In this document: one piece after another, positions 1 through 12,300 of the stretch
Position numbering within the stretch: position 1 is the first letter of the stretch
How the letters are laid out: every line of letters starts with the position of its first letter
DNA from: Paramacrobiotus metropolitanus
Taxonomy: Eukaryota; Tardigrada; Eutardigrada; Parachela; Macrobiotidae
Length of the DNA: 64,000 nucleotides
Assembly: GCF_019649055.1 (NCBI RefSeq)
Contig: NW_026570250.1
Span: 496,001 to 560,000 of the forward strand
Direction of reading: 5' to 3'
Program-made: the position numbers and the translations under genes
The notes under the pieces: model-generated
The model's database searches: none
Told to the model about the DNA's origin: nothing
Seen by the model: the letters and a program-made list of their open reading frames with translations, nothing else

Positions 1-105
1 GCTTTTACGGTTATGAATTAACTTTCGACAGGTTGCGACTGGGCCGCTCCATTAAATCATGTGGATAATCAAGTGACAGTTCATAAAAGCCAGCGCCGGT
101 TCTGG

Positions 106-113
106 TATAAAAA
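106..113 (+). promoter_or_regulatory. candidate TATA box of the GPCR gene
   Basis: TATAAAAA lies 188 bp upstream of the GPCR start codon. A TCA initiator-like site follows about 30 bp downstream. There is no intron signal between it and the ATG, so it is a reasonable core promoter for the single-exon gene. No other transcription evidence is visible. Confidence 0.4.
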
Positions 114-293
114 CTTTGCGACAAACAGATCTAGAGTTTGTCAAGCAGCCGCTGCACTCACATATCCGGATTCGGGAAACATTTGTTCCGATATAACTCC
201 CACGTAATTTTGTTTGCCTACCTTCGACACGTGAACAAAGCGACCTTCGTTCGGATATTTAATTATACCAATCCTCTTCTCTAATTACTCGCC

Positions 294-1577
294 ATGGACT
301 TTAACGATACCGATGTATTTAACCTGACGGAATATAATTCGACTTTATTTGGTGACAATTATACGCTATGCGACAGTAACTGCACAACCGAGCCGCCGGT
401 GGTCAATGTCACCGCGAACAGCACATCGAATATCACGGTGCCCGATATGGCGTATCCGATCGAGGTCACTGTTTATATTCTGGCCGATACGATAATATCC
501 TCCTTATGGATCGTGCTGGCCAACTCCCTCATTCTTGGATCCTTTCTGACCGATCCTAAATTACGTATTATCCAGAATTACTATATCGCCAGTTTGGCCT
601 TATCGGATTTCTGCATGGGTGCGTTTGTCTTGCCACTGGGCGGTTACCAGTTCGTCTTCGAAGGCTGGCCCAGCAACGACTTGCACATGTGTAAATTCTG
701 GAATTTCATGGACTTTGTCATGTCCATACAAAGCAGTCTGTCGGTCTGTTTAATTAATTATGACCGTTACAAAATGGTCCTCCATCCCATTGCGTACCGC
801 AACGAAGAATCACCAAAAAAAGCCCTGGTGCGCATCTTTTGCAGCTGGATATTTTCTATTCTATTTTATGGTCCGGTGACGCTGTTCTGGGACACGATTG
901 CCGGCTATTCCGTCCTGCCGCCGTATCAGTGTGATGTGGAATTTAAAGACGAAATCCGGGCGACCATTCCGCAGGCCGTCGTGGAATTCGGTGGACCACT
1001 GACCGTGATCTGCTTTTGCAATCTGCGCTTAATGATTTACATTCGCAAACGGCGCAGAAAGATGATGGAGATGAAGCGGAATTTCGACAACACCCCGGTG
1101 ACCGATGTCACCACGGACAACGACGACACCGAGACGAAAGCCGTGAAAAAAGTCGCCTTGACCAAGGAGCAGGAGAAGCAGAAATCGGAGATGCAGGAGT
1201 TTCGAAAGGAGCAGCGCGCCGTCCGGAGTCTGTTGATCTTAGTGGGTGTATACTTTTGCTTGTGGTTTTTCTACGAGATGATCGGCAATTTCGTTGGACC
1301 AATCTGCAACTGTGTCCCGGATTCCGTGTACCGCGCATCTTACTGGATACAGTATCACATATCCGGTGTCAATCCGATTATCTATGCCGTCACCATAGAA
1401 AGGTTTCGCTACCATTATCAGATTTTCTTCTCCTACATCTTCCCGTGCTGTGTCAGTCATCCAAGTAAACAGCGCAAGAAACGCGTGGCCCCGGCCATAT
1501 CGGCCATCGCTACCGGCAATCCGCACTCCAACACGGCACCGACACAGCCTCGCCAGTCACAAACTGTTTCGTCGTAA
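294..1577 (+). CDS. class A (rhodopsin-like) GPCR, aminergic/muscarinic-like
   Basis: A 427-residue, single-exon seven-transmembrane receptor of the plasma membrane. The N-terminal ~50 residues carry eight N-glycosylation sequons (N4, N10, N15, N22, N29, N38, N42, N46). TM1 is at about 57-84 and TM2 at 95-120. TM3 ends in Y-D-R-Y (156-159) and has Asp140 at the position equivalent to 3.32, the amine-binding aspartate of biogenic amine and muscarinic receptors. Cys133 and Cys213 can form the usual loop disulfide. The third intracellular loop (about 250-310) is long, charged and Lys/Glu-rich. TM7 has N-P-I-I-Y (360-364), and the stretch before it resembles muscarinic receptors. TM6 is odd: C-L-W-F-F replaces C-W-x-P, so the usual proline is missing. 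The ligand cannot be named; acetylcholine, histamine or another amine are inferences. Single-exon structure suggests retroposition or a lineage-specific expansion. Confidence 0.9.
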   Translation: MDFNDTDVFNLTEYNSTLFGDNYTLCDSNCTTEPPVVNVTANSTSNITVPDMAYPIEVTVYILADTIISSLWIVLANSLILGSFLTDPKLRIIQNYYIASLALSDFCMGAFVLPLGGYQFVFEGWPSNDLHMCKFWNFMDFVMSIQSSLSVCLINYDRYKMVLHPIAYRNEESPKKALVRIFCSWIFSILFYGPVTLFWDTIAGYSVLPPYQCDVEFKDEIRATIPQAVVEFGGPLTVICFCNLRLMIYIRKRRRKMMEMKRNFDNTPVTDVTTDNDDTETKAVKKVALTKEQEKQKSEMQEFRKEQRAVRSLLILVGVYFCLWFFYEMIGNFVGPICNCVPDSVYRASYWIQYHISGVNPIIYAVTIERFRYHYQIFFSYIFPCCVSHPSKQRKKRVAPAISAIATGNPHSNTAPTQPRQSQTVSS

Positions 1578-1682
1578 CATTTGTGTCTTTTCTTGCCGAC
1601 GCATATCCAGTCACAATTTTTTTCAGTATTTGCTTCCGCGCGATAACAAAATGTGCTACAAAGCGACATGCAGCAATGTATA

Positions 1683-1688
1683 AATAAA
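1683..1688 (+). terminator. polyadenylation signal of the GPCR gene
   Basis: AATAAA lies 105 bp after the GPCR stop codon, the first such hexamer downstream. Confidence 0.6.
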
Positions 1689-2993
1689 ATGTTGTGCTAT
1701 GGTATTTCCTCAACTTACACTTATGTGTTATATACATTTATGTTGCTATTAATGATGAAGTTCAAACGCAAATTGTAAGTGTTCTAGGCCACCGCCATCT
1801 TTGTTTCTTTCTTTACAAAGTTGCCACTCTAGAGCAATCACGTACATCACGCAAAAAACACCCCTGTACAGTGTGTTGCTTCAACATAAAAATTTTCTTT
1901 TTGTTAAACACAATAAAGAGAATTTTGAGAGAGATTTTTGAAACAAGAGATTACTGTAACAAGACAAATACTTCCGCTGGACAGTAAATCAGTGAAAGGT
2001 TGCAGGATTTCATTAACTAGCTCGGTACTAAACTGTCAATAATTCCCGGTGAGATGCTGGCACCGACACCTTGGGAGTTTGTCGATGGCTATGTTGAGAC
2101 AGGTTTACATAATTATTATGTTAAACTTATTGAATACTGATAGGGTGACAGAAGGGTGTGGATACAACTACTCGATTGCGCTCGATGCGTAATTCTTTAA
2201 TTTACGCGTACGTTCGCATGGTATGGTAATCGGAATCGTAAATGTTAGGGATACCTATTGATCCAGTTAGTTCTGCTTGTAATTCGCGAAAAATCAGAAA
2301 TAGTTTCTTGCATAAGGCCAAGGGTGTAATGATTTTACTGGATTAACCAGGTTTCTGCAAAGGTTGCGCATCAATTACAGTATTATGCACAGAGGAACGT
2401 GACCCCACGGCGATCCATGGGTATATACTTATACAACAACGCAAGTCCATTAGGATTTTCCGTACTAAATGACGTATTTGGTGTTCTAAAATAATATGCT
2501 CAAAACAATGCAGCAGCTACAGTGACATCTCGATCACAACAGAATAAGAGTAGATGACTATCCCAAGACGGATGAAGGAATAAAAGTGTACAACAGTGAT
2601 GCATGGCAACTTAATTTGCTGCAATTTTTGCACCGAACGAATATGAGACTGTAGGAGGAGGTCAAATTGCTATTGGAATTTTAACCGGAAGCAACAGGAA
2701 GCATTGACTGCAAATTGCTATTTTCCGAAATATATAATTTTTAGATTGTGCCAAGCACCAAGACTCATGCGACCCTTTTTGGGACCGCAAGCGGTCTGCA
2801 GTTTCGTGTTTCAATTCTTCGCAGTTGACGACGAATAAAGCTGAACAGCAAAATTTGCATACAATTAAAAATTGATACGATAATAACAGAAAGGATGGTC
2901 GGCTTATTTGTAAAAAATCACCATCGAAGTACATTGATCCGTCAGCCAGAAACACCGCAACTAGTATCCCAGTAAAAGGAAATTACGCTTACG
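1689..2993. other. intergenic DNA between GPCR and sugar transporter 3' ends
   Basis: The two genes converge here. I see only short open stretches with no family resemblance. The left part is presumably GPCR flank and the right part presumably the transporter's 3' UTR. Confidence 0.5.
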
Positions 2994-5900
2994 CTATTCA
3001 GTATGAGGATGCTGGTGATCAGTTTCACGTCCATTTATCACAGTCATCGGTATCCCGTTAACGGAATCGATTATGGTGGTTTCCGTCGATACCGGTTTAT
3101 CACCATAAATCATCTTTTTGAGATAAGCGCACACAGACCATCTGCACTTTGCTTTGTGTGAATGTATATCTGCTTGAATTTCTTCCGGCTCCTTTCCTTT
3201 TGTTTCCGGTAAATAAATCCAAACGTAAATAAAATAAAAAACAAGTAAAACAATAAAGATTAGAAAGGTCAATCCTCGGGCTTGGGCCTGGAATAAAACA
3301 GGAAGGGTTTAAGGCACCATTGATCTTACATAGTTGCCTGGGCTATACATGTACAACAGGCAAAGCAAATACCCAAAAGGACCGACTGTTCATTGCAACA
3401 ACAATAACATGCGGAAAGTGCACCCTCAAGGCTGCTAATGCTTAGGTTATCTCGGATTAAATATAGCTGCCATGTCATTGAAATCATTTGTTATTTGGTA
3501 CATGGTAGTACCTGTATTAGAGGGAATGCCAAAACAACAATAAGAGCGCCAAACCATTGTATCGCTACCGCTCCGTTCGTTGCCGCATCTCTGGCGTTTT
3601 GTGAGAACATTTCCGCGATCAGAAAGAGGGTGATTGTACCTGTTGAAAAATCCAACATGCCATATTTTATCGAAAACATGCTGTATTCTGGATTTTTATA
3701 ATGTGGAGTTATGCTATCTTATCCGGTCAGTTATCCCTGAACGTATCCCCTTTTGAATTTATGATACTGCTTGTGTTTCTAATAATTCTGGTGATGAAGG
3801 CTAATCACGTATCTGTATATATAATTAATAAAATAGCATAGTTTTTATAAAACGCAATGAAGACGTAGTCTACCGGTACGTATAAGGAACACACTCACGT
3901 GAATCCACCTACATATTCTGGGAAGCAACATAATATCCAGCAGCTTGGGGAGCAATTAGATAAATTACACAATATTATTATCTAGGTGATAGCCACCAGA
4001 ATAGCATTGCCAAAGCGTGGGAGTTTCCCCCTGCATCTCTGTACCTGGGCCCAGTGCATGCATGGTCTGGAAGAGGAACAGACACGCAACAGCCGCGTAG
4101 GGCAGCCAGTAGTCAGGCGATGAGCTGGACTCGATGGTATCAAAAGTTTCATACCGGCTTTCCTGCAAAATGAATAACTTATCAGGTAAGGAGTTAAGGG
4201 ATTGGTTTTGAACTCAAAAAAGACTATATGTACGTTTTGCTTACGTAGGTTGCGAGGAAAGTTGTTAATAATCCTAATGCAAGTGCCATGCCCGCAAAGC
4301 CAAAAAGCAGCAACGGCTTCCGCCCAATCCGCTCCACAAAGCCGGTAGTCGTCAGTAAAGTGGCGCCCAGTAGCAATCCACCTAAACCGATGGTGCCATA
4401 CGAAGCTGTGGTCTCCGTTGCACCGGCACTTTGGAAAATGTATGTGGAATACAGGAGCGCCTAATATATTAGAACCGCGTGTCCCACAGAAGTAGCAAGT
4501 CCATAAATACTCCACATTTCCAGTACAGAGTACTTAGTATTGTGTATAACTATTGTATTCTTACGTACAGCGCTACAGCGGTCAGCAGTGCGCTATAAGT
4601 TATTGTAGTTTTGTCACAATAACATAACAACGAGACAGTACATATTGCTTCAAAAAACGTAAAATCAAAAGTGAAATGAGTGTCACCAATTAAACTAAAT
4701 TAGTGTTGAAAAGTATAATGTTGTTCCTATTGCACTTCTGTTTTTCTGCGCAGTATAAGTAAATCAAGTATACAATAAAGTGTGTCCTTATTATTTCGGT
4801 ACAGTACTAATGTTTCAGGTGCAACATTGGTTTCTTTTATTAGGTTGACAATGACGTGCGATATGATATGCTCGTACCACATTCAGGCCCGTTAATTCCA
4901 AAGAACTGGCAGTTACGAGTCCAATAACTAGCACTTTCCGAAGGTGCGGATCGGCACATATGCCGAAAAAACTAATGGTTGGTTCATTTTTCAATCGATT
5001 GCGTTCCTCCTGCATATCCGCTATTTCCATTCCAAAGTTGGATAACCTCCGCAATCTCTTCAGCGCTGTAAAATTAAGTACCACAATAAAACGTGCTGAA
5101 AAAGGCGCATTTTTTGCTGGTTTAGTGATAAAGGTCACCGAGTAACACCTCCGCAGTCGGATATTTCCCGGCACTAGATAACTGTAATAAACTCTGAACT
5201 TATTTATAAGGCTTAACAATTAATCATTTGAGATATAATTTTCTGGTCACTAAATGACAAAAAAGGAAAATCGTGCATGACATTTGGATATCATCAAAAT
5301 TTTCTGACCATATCGTGCTCCTTGCTCATCATCTTGAACGACGAAAAGATAGTGCGGACTTTCTGGACAAAATGGCAGGGTTGCCAACTGAAAAATACAC
5401 GGCACAGCTGACATTCCTAGCAGATATGGCCACGTCTTGGCCCCTCCAAGAATGCTTGGCAGACTAAGAATTTCCGCAAATAGTGTCCCAAATGCTTCTC
5501 CAGCTGCTTGAATACAACCAAACGTGCCACGTAAAGTTATGGGTACCAATTCCATGAAATACACCGTAGCCACCACAGCCGTCACCCCTGTACAGAAAGG
5601 TCAGCAGCACAGTAGACAGCTGCTAAATTCATGTGCTACTGGTATGGTTTTGGAGAAGTATATAATGATGACTGCGTTTGAATTTATCGTTAGTGTTTCA
5701 CATAGGTGGACATAGTACCTGTATGAAAACCAACGAAGCCTCTTCCGATAAGAAGAATCTCGAAAGAATTAGCGGTATAGGAAATGGCCATCAGTAACCC
5801 TCCCACGATGCCGGGAGCATTGTTCACCAAGAGCGCACCTTTCCTGCAGTGTCATTACACTTTAACAAAGTTCAAGAATCAATATTCACACTTATATTAC

Positions 5901-6797
5901 ATTTTGCGAAATTCGTGGTACGTCATTGTATCACCAGTGTAACAGAAGATAAAAATAAACTTTAAAAAAATCTGAAACCATTTAGAGAACGCTCTTACAT
6001 CTCTCTGTACATTAACAGAAATGCCCGGCAGCCCTAAATCCTATTTCGGTACTACTGACAGTTAGCAATCAAACAGTTAACAAAATAACATAACTGCACA
6101 TTTCTGCTGACAGTATACGTATTAATTTGTGTGTACAACTATTGTACATGCTCTGTACCTGCCGAACTGTTGGACTAGGCGTCGGCTTAAAACTGCTCCC
6201 ACCATTGCTCCTGCGATGTAGACAACGGACACGCCGGTCCACATCCAATTCAGTCCCAAAAAATCGGTGAAGAGTTCTTCCAACTCTTTCATAGATACAT
6301 TTTTGCACCACGATTCTAACGTTTCATTGTTAGAATAATTGTCATCGTCATCGCGGTCAGCATACTCCGCTCTAAGTTGTTTGCAACGAACCTCACGAAT
6401 CCACTGTACCATGATCTGGGAAATTTACATATTTTTCGTAATAATCTACCACATCAAATCTGCACTGCTCACCGATCAAACGTTGCGCTTACTTACCATC
6501 TGCGGTATATTAGTAGAACCCAAATTGTATCCCAAAGTGAAAGACGATCCGTATGCGACCGATATCACAGCGAATAATAATGTGGATGTGATCGCCTACA
6601 TTCAGAATAATATGAAATTCTTCAGCTGCACAACAATATGACACAGAGAAAATTGGTTTGCAGCAGGTTTATTTGTTGTATTGCATTACGTTGGAAGCCG
6701 GCTTCTTTGGTCCATCGCTATTTTCACCGGTTGGTAGTTCAACACTGCTGTCATTCGAAATTATGTTTTCCAAAGGTATCACTTCATGAGAAATCAT
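2994..6797 (-). CDS. SLC2 (GLUT)-type facilitative sugar transporter, ten exons
   Basis: Exons 5'-3': 6797-6690, 6595-6497, 6415-6159, 5843-5719, 5587-5309, 5065-4878, 4460-4245, 4162-4045, 3639-3512, 3287-2994. All junctions are GT/AG with matching phase; the product is about 603 residues. Major-facilitator 12-TM plasma membrane transporter. Family landmarks in order: the TM1 motif ending G-Y-N-L-G-S-T-N-I-P-Q (exon 2), the glycosylated loop after TM1 (exon 3), F-G-R-K, G-R-G-F and T-L-R-G-T-F-G (exons 4-5), P-E-S-P (exon 5), V-E-R-I-G-R-K (exon 7), G-P-G...A-E-M-F (exons 8-9) and P-E-T-K-G (exon 10). Two substrate-site motifs are altered: Q-Q-L-S-G-I-N of glucose carriers is L-E-L-T-G-L-N, and the tryptophan of the G-P-G-P-I-P-W motif is replaced by leucine. 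Substrate therefore uncertain. The ATG at 6797 is the first in frame with exon 1. Confidence 0.85.
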
Positions 6798-7546
6798 TCC
6801 AGATTCTCCACGGATTATCCAAATCCGGAGCACAACTTATACAAGTACAGAAATTAACAAAAATGTTAAATGCGAGCAGGCAGTGCGGATATCGCAACCG
6901 TGTATTGTCGACGGACCAACACATTAAAGCGGTTTGCGTTTCCTGGCAGTGTACACGAATATTGTATTCGTAATTCGTATTAACCATTCGCACTCATGCA
7001 AAGCTGCTGCATTGTTGCACAATCCAAGTTCAAGTTGTCCATTATGGTCATCGCGTAATCAACAATTGCATTTTGCGTCCCCCTGCTGCATACAAAACAA
7101 ATTTACACCGGGTTCACATACTAATTCGGTAATTCCTAACATTACAATAATATATAATCAAATATTGACGTGAACACAAGCATCGTCACAAATTCTATAA
7201 TACCCGCAATTGTGGTAAAAGCTTTAAAGTTAGAAATTAAATCGTATTATTTTTCGAGCTATTTAAGAATTATTTCATCGGTCTATTTTCTAACGCTATC
7301 GAAAACATGTGAGTACCTTAATTGTTAGTCTCGAATCTTTAAGATTTTATCTGTTTTATCCACTACAACTAATAACCTTATTATAATCTTTAAAAGACTG
7401 GAATCAATAATTTTAACAACCGATAACAGTTGTTAACAAACATTATTATACACGAAACACACTAATAACTGAAATAAGTAACATCTGGCTGGTTTTAGTT
7501 TTTACCTCTCCACGCTTTGCCTTACGTCTGGAAATCCAGAAAACGA
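6798..7546. other. intergenic DNA upstream of the sugar transporter
   Basis: AT-rich sequence between the transporter start codon and the putative membrane-protein gene. No convincing gene, repeat or RNA structure is visible. Confidence 0.4.
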
Positions 7547-8925
7547 TTATCCACAGGTGCCGTAAACCAAACTGAGAATGTTCGAGGGCACCGCAAAACT
7601 GTAAAAATGTATGCTATAGAAAAAATAAAATTCAAATGGTTCAAAATGGGAGCCTTTATGATGACCTTTAGCAAAATAGATGTCTTTAATACAAAACCAC
7701 ACTGAAGTGATTCAGTATTGCCACAGCCATAAACGTCCTATCCATTAACCATACTATATTGTAGCACGATCACAACAATTCCATAAATTTAAAAAAAATT
7801 TACGCATAAACTACACCCCAGATATCAATGCTCCGAACGCATTAACAATGAAACACGGTACTCAAGAAAAAATAAATTGGCCGCATGAAATCCCCTCTCA
7901 ACAATGAGACGCGAATATGAGTGTACAAAGCAAAATAGTAGCCATTGTGCTGATGACAGGTTAGATTGGAAGTGTTAAGTGTCGTTTTTCCGAAAGTTGT
8001 TAATAGATAGCCTTCGGAAATACTATAATGTACTAGTGCGTAACTCGTAACTGCAAAAGGTGAGAGATGCATACAACACCACAAAGCAGTAATAGCCGAC
8101 CATGCCCATCTTAACAATAAATTAGTATAAAATTTTAGTACTGTATACGGTATTGTAGAAGTACAGTATTCGTATGTTTGATTTTAAAAACACAAGTGAA
8201 CACTTAATTCGTTTGAATAGTCTTTGATATTTTCGTTACTATTTACTGACTCGTTCAAATGCGTTATTTTAATTTCCACAATGGTTTCGATATTCGGATC
8301 ACTGGAATTTGAAGCACCATCCAAGTAAGCTAATAATTTCCTGCCATAATTTTATCAGGCACCCATATACTGTTATACTTACTAAAACTTATAAATTGCT
8401 TGTTACGCATCATTGTGAGGTGACCACAGTCCGGCTAGCGCTGAGGGATTTTGACCTACAGTAAATAAAACATTCCATAACTAATTACTTTTGACTTGTA
8501 CGCGGCCCTCCCTGTTTTACCAACCGCTTGCGACAATACATTCATAATCCGTACAAATAAAGAAAAACAGTCGACAAGCGCCGACTAGGAATCGTCTACA
8601 AGCAAAGCGCCTAGAACAAGTCGCTGATTGATATTGACAACAAAACCTTTTGTGGTTAATTGTTGGCTCTTCTGTCAAAATCCAAAATGGATTAAGTATC
8701 AAAATTCTAATCAACATGTCTTGACAAACATGTCATTCACGGTAGGAAATTAGTCGGACAGTAATGGCATGACGATTTTCGCTTACTGCAGGCAACCAGC
8801 AACCGCACCAATAAAATCCAGACGTTATAATTTCCAAATGCGAAGATTGTAAGAAAACTGGTAATAAAAAAAACGGATAGAAGGGCTTTATCCGTTTTGC
8901 CTGAATCCTGATTAGGTTTTTCCAT
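7547..8925 (-). CDS. predicted small multi-pass membrane protein (tentative six-exon model)
   Basis: I do not recognise the family. Exons 5'-3': 8925-8787, 8455-8407, 8340-8247, 8109-8034, 7949-7862, 7598-7547. Every border is GT/AG, phases agree at all five junctions, and the product is 165 residues. Exon 1 encodes a charged N-terminus (MEKPNQDSGK) and a hydrophobic first segment. Exons 2-3 encode a polar ~45-residue loop with two N-S-S/N-E-S sequons. Exons 4-6 encode three further hydrophobic stretches. This order (TM, long glycosylated loop, three closely spaced TMs) resembles claudin/PMP22-like four-TM proteins in topology only. The last exon is the least certain: its acceptor is good but another frame of the same segment is also open. 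It could be a decayed gene. It lies just upstream of the sugar transporter on the same strand. Confidence 0.4.
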
Positions 8926-9327
8926 CTACTTTTCATGTTAGTACCCATTATGCATTCATCAGCAAATTTGATGTCAAAGATAAAAGCAGTACAAATGGAT
9001 AGCTTTGCGCTTAGGTTAACTACGGTAAACAATAATTATACAAAAAGTAAGCGCTTTCATATTTTGATAAGCTAAGACAGCTTAACGCTCATATGATTAT
9101 GTGAACAGCGAAATTACTATGACATCATTAAAATGCGAATTGGAAACCAAGCGAAAGTACAGTAAAATAAATTATGGCAGCCACATCGCTACCAAACTAA
9201 CAAGATAATGAGTTTCAAAGGGGAAAATATTCAATTTCGCATCTGCAGTGAGTATATCGCAACTGGTTACAATTATCCTTATTGAAAGAGATTGATCAGA
9301 GACCTCCGAAACGATCCTGCCCGGGGA
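8926..9327. other. intergenic DNA
   Basis: AT-rich DNA between the putative membrane-protein gene and the end of pirin A. It should contain the 3' UTR of pirin A; nothing else stands out. Confidence 0.4.
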
Positions 9328-12300
9328 TCACCGTTTGACCTTTTCGGCAGCATTCCGCCGACTGTAAGCTGATTTCCAGTTTCGGCTACTTTCGAAGCCG
9401 TTGGCCTTGTTAGCAAAATCTGCAGTTAATTAACGCTCATTTAGTCACTCGTTCATCGTAATTTACGGTGTGTTCATCGGAATTTACCTCTGATTGTTTG
9501 AAGAATCTCCTTTTGACTATTCATCACGAAAGGCCCTGTAAAATAGTCAGCATATATGTAAGTAGGCAAAATGCTGTATATGCGGTACGAAAAAAAAATT
9601 AATCCGAATAGAGTTGAAGTCGTTCTCCTTACCGTGACGAAATACGGGTTCGTTCAAAGGTTGACCCGCGATTAAAATTAGTCGAGCCGGTGATTTGGAC
9701 GCATTTTCGATCAAAACCCCATCCCCATCCTGCTTGAACGTCACGCAGTAGTTGGGTTCAGCTTCTTTCTTGTCCTCTCCTAAGCATGAATTCGGCTTTT
9801 AAGTTAGGGTATTTTAGAGTACGTAGACGTATTTTTAATGAAGTAGCCGGACATACCAACAGTGACTGTTCCGTGTAATACATAAAAAAAGGCATTCCAT
9901 CCAGCAGGAATCGCTTGCTCCAGTTGGGATTCCGCATTTAGTGTCACATCGAGAAACAGAATGGGCGTTTGAGTGGACAGTTTAGACTGAAATAACAAAT
10001 GCAAAAACGTTTCACTGTTAAAATTTACGGAAGAAAATTCAAAGGCTTTGCTCTCGATATTACGTTTTGTGATTAGTAATTTACACATTTCAAGAAACGC
10101 AAACGTTAATCAAAAACGTGTATGGCGAGGTTGCACACACAGTGTATGGCAAGTACAGTTATCGTCAATTTCAAAGATAAAAGGAATTATCGGAGATAAT
10201 GAATGTTAATTCTGGCGAGCGGCATGATTTTTGTCTCGCCTTTGACATTAATGTGCTGTCGCGGTTGAGATTTATTGCTGGCCATCTGGGTGGTCAGATG
10301 GTATTCCTTGAGATTGCTCTGGTTTCATGCTGCCTTTAGCAGCTTTACATCAGTGTTCATTTGCAAAGAGTTTTGATGTAGTTCACGTCGAACGCGATTT
10401 TTGGCGAGTTCGCGATATTTCGCGTTCAAACTTCCATGCTGTTCTGCTGTACTCACGTATAGATAGTTACAGACAGATAATTTCTTGATTTCACCAAGTG
10501 GTTGATTTGTTTAAAATTCTGGAAGAAATTCCATGTTGCTGTGCTTTAGTGTATTTGCTCCTGCCATATGCTCCTGCATTATGTTATGGCGTAATCTCGT
10601 CCGCGGCATATCTTGCCGACAATTATTACGTCGTGTCTTTCATGATTTGTATATAGCCGCTTGTGTTTCGTACGATCAATTTTTGGAGGTCCCTGTTTAC
10701 GTTTTCTTTATCGAGGATTAGTAATGATTTCTATTTGCATAATATATTTGCATTTTATTTGTGACTATCACCATATGGGCGGTTGCCCTGTTCTTTCAGC
10801 CCGGCATATTGCCGGGTGCACAAAATGCCTAACTTCATTTGCTTGCATTCTGGCTACCATTCTACAACGTGGACGGCCATCTCGCACGTCAACATTTGTT
10901 ATTCCCATTGGGTCATTTCTGTATAATACGAGTTTGTGTGCTCCTGATCCATTACATAGATTTTATATTTTGTACATAGATATTAGTATTATATATTAAA
11001 TTATTTTTATATTGTATACATGTTGTAGGCTTACATACTTGTGATATGTATTACAACATAAATTTTATTATTGGTTGTTATGATTATAAATATTATTATT
11101 ATATATATCATCATTAATATTTTTATTATATATATTGTTATTATATATAATATCATCAATATCATTGTCATATTATAATTATATTGCTTGTATCATTATG
11201 TCACAGCCTTCAAGGGATTGATCTTAATATGTATAGATCTATCATACTATTACTATATACCGTGTATGGTTTTACACATTTCTACACCTTTTTGTATATT
11301 GTGTTAAAAGGTTATGTCAAACAAATTATTGATAGATTTTATGATATGTTATGTTTTATTATTAATATATTTTATATTATTGTATATTTATTATTTATAG
11401 ACTTCATTATCATATTTATTATTTATATATTGTGTACCTATTGTGCGTGTACATATTGTTATGTGTATCATAATATATATTATAGTATTATTGGTATATG
11501 TATTATAATATATTATTGTATTGTGTTATTATATCGTATTATTATATTGTATTATTAAACTGTACTACCTTATGATGTAATATTATATTTTATTACTGCA
11601 TTGTATTCTATCGTATTGTATGCATACTATATCTTATACATATTTGATATTTGTTTACAAAATTTTACCTTATTTTTTTATATATATTATTAATGTATTA
11701 TTATGTATTATTATTAATATTATTATTTTATCATTATTTGTTGTTATTAGTAATATTAAAGTTATTATTATTTTACCCTTATTATTATTATTTAACACAC
11801 TATTGTTATTACTATGTACCATAGTTCTTGCTGTGGTCATGATCGTTATTGTTATAATTGCTGTATTATCTTCCCGTTTTACTATTGTTCGTTGTTATAA
11901 TTTTTATTCGTCCTGTTATTGTTAGCCCCATTGTTATCCGAATTATTTTTATCTTCGTTACCCTGTTATTTATTTCTCTATTTGTCATCCCTGATATTTG
12001 TTATCCGTGTGATAATTACTGTGATTGTTATTCTTTCTCCCTGTTATTTCTATTCCTGTTGTTTGTTGCATCCCCGTTCTTATTGTTTGTATATCCTTAT
12101 TTCTGTTATCCTTACATACCTGCTCTTGTTGTTACTTTGAAGTTTCAGTAAACGGTGTCTCTATAATTCGAAATCGGAGTAAATTTGTGACTACCACCGT
12201 ATGGGCGAATGCCCTGTTCTTTCAGTCTGGCATATTGCCGGATTCATTTGTTCACACTCTAGCTACTCTTGCAGTCTTATACGTGTTATTCATTGTCATT

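Noticed and set aside
1016-1526. Several long alternative-frame ORFs inside the GPCR.
   Set aside because: They are shadows of the GPCR coding sequence with no independent features.
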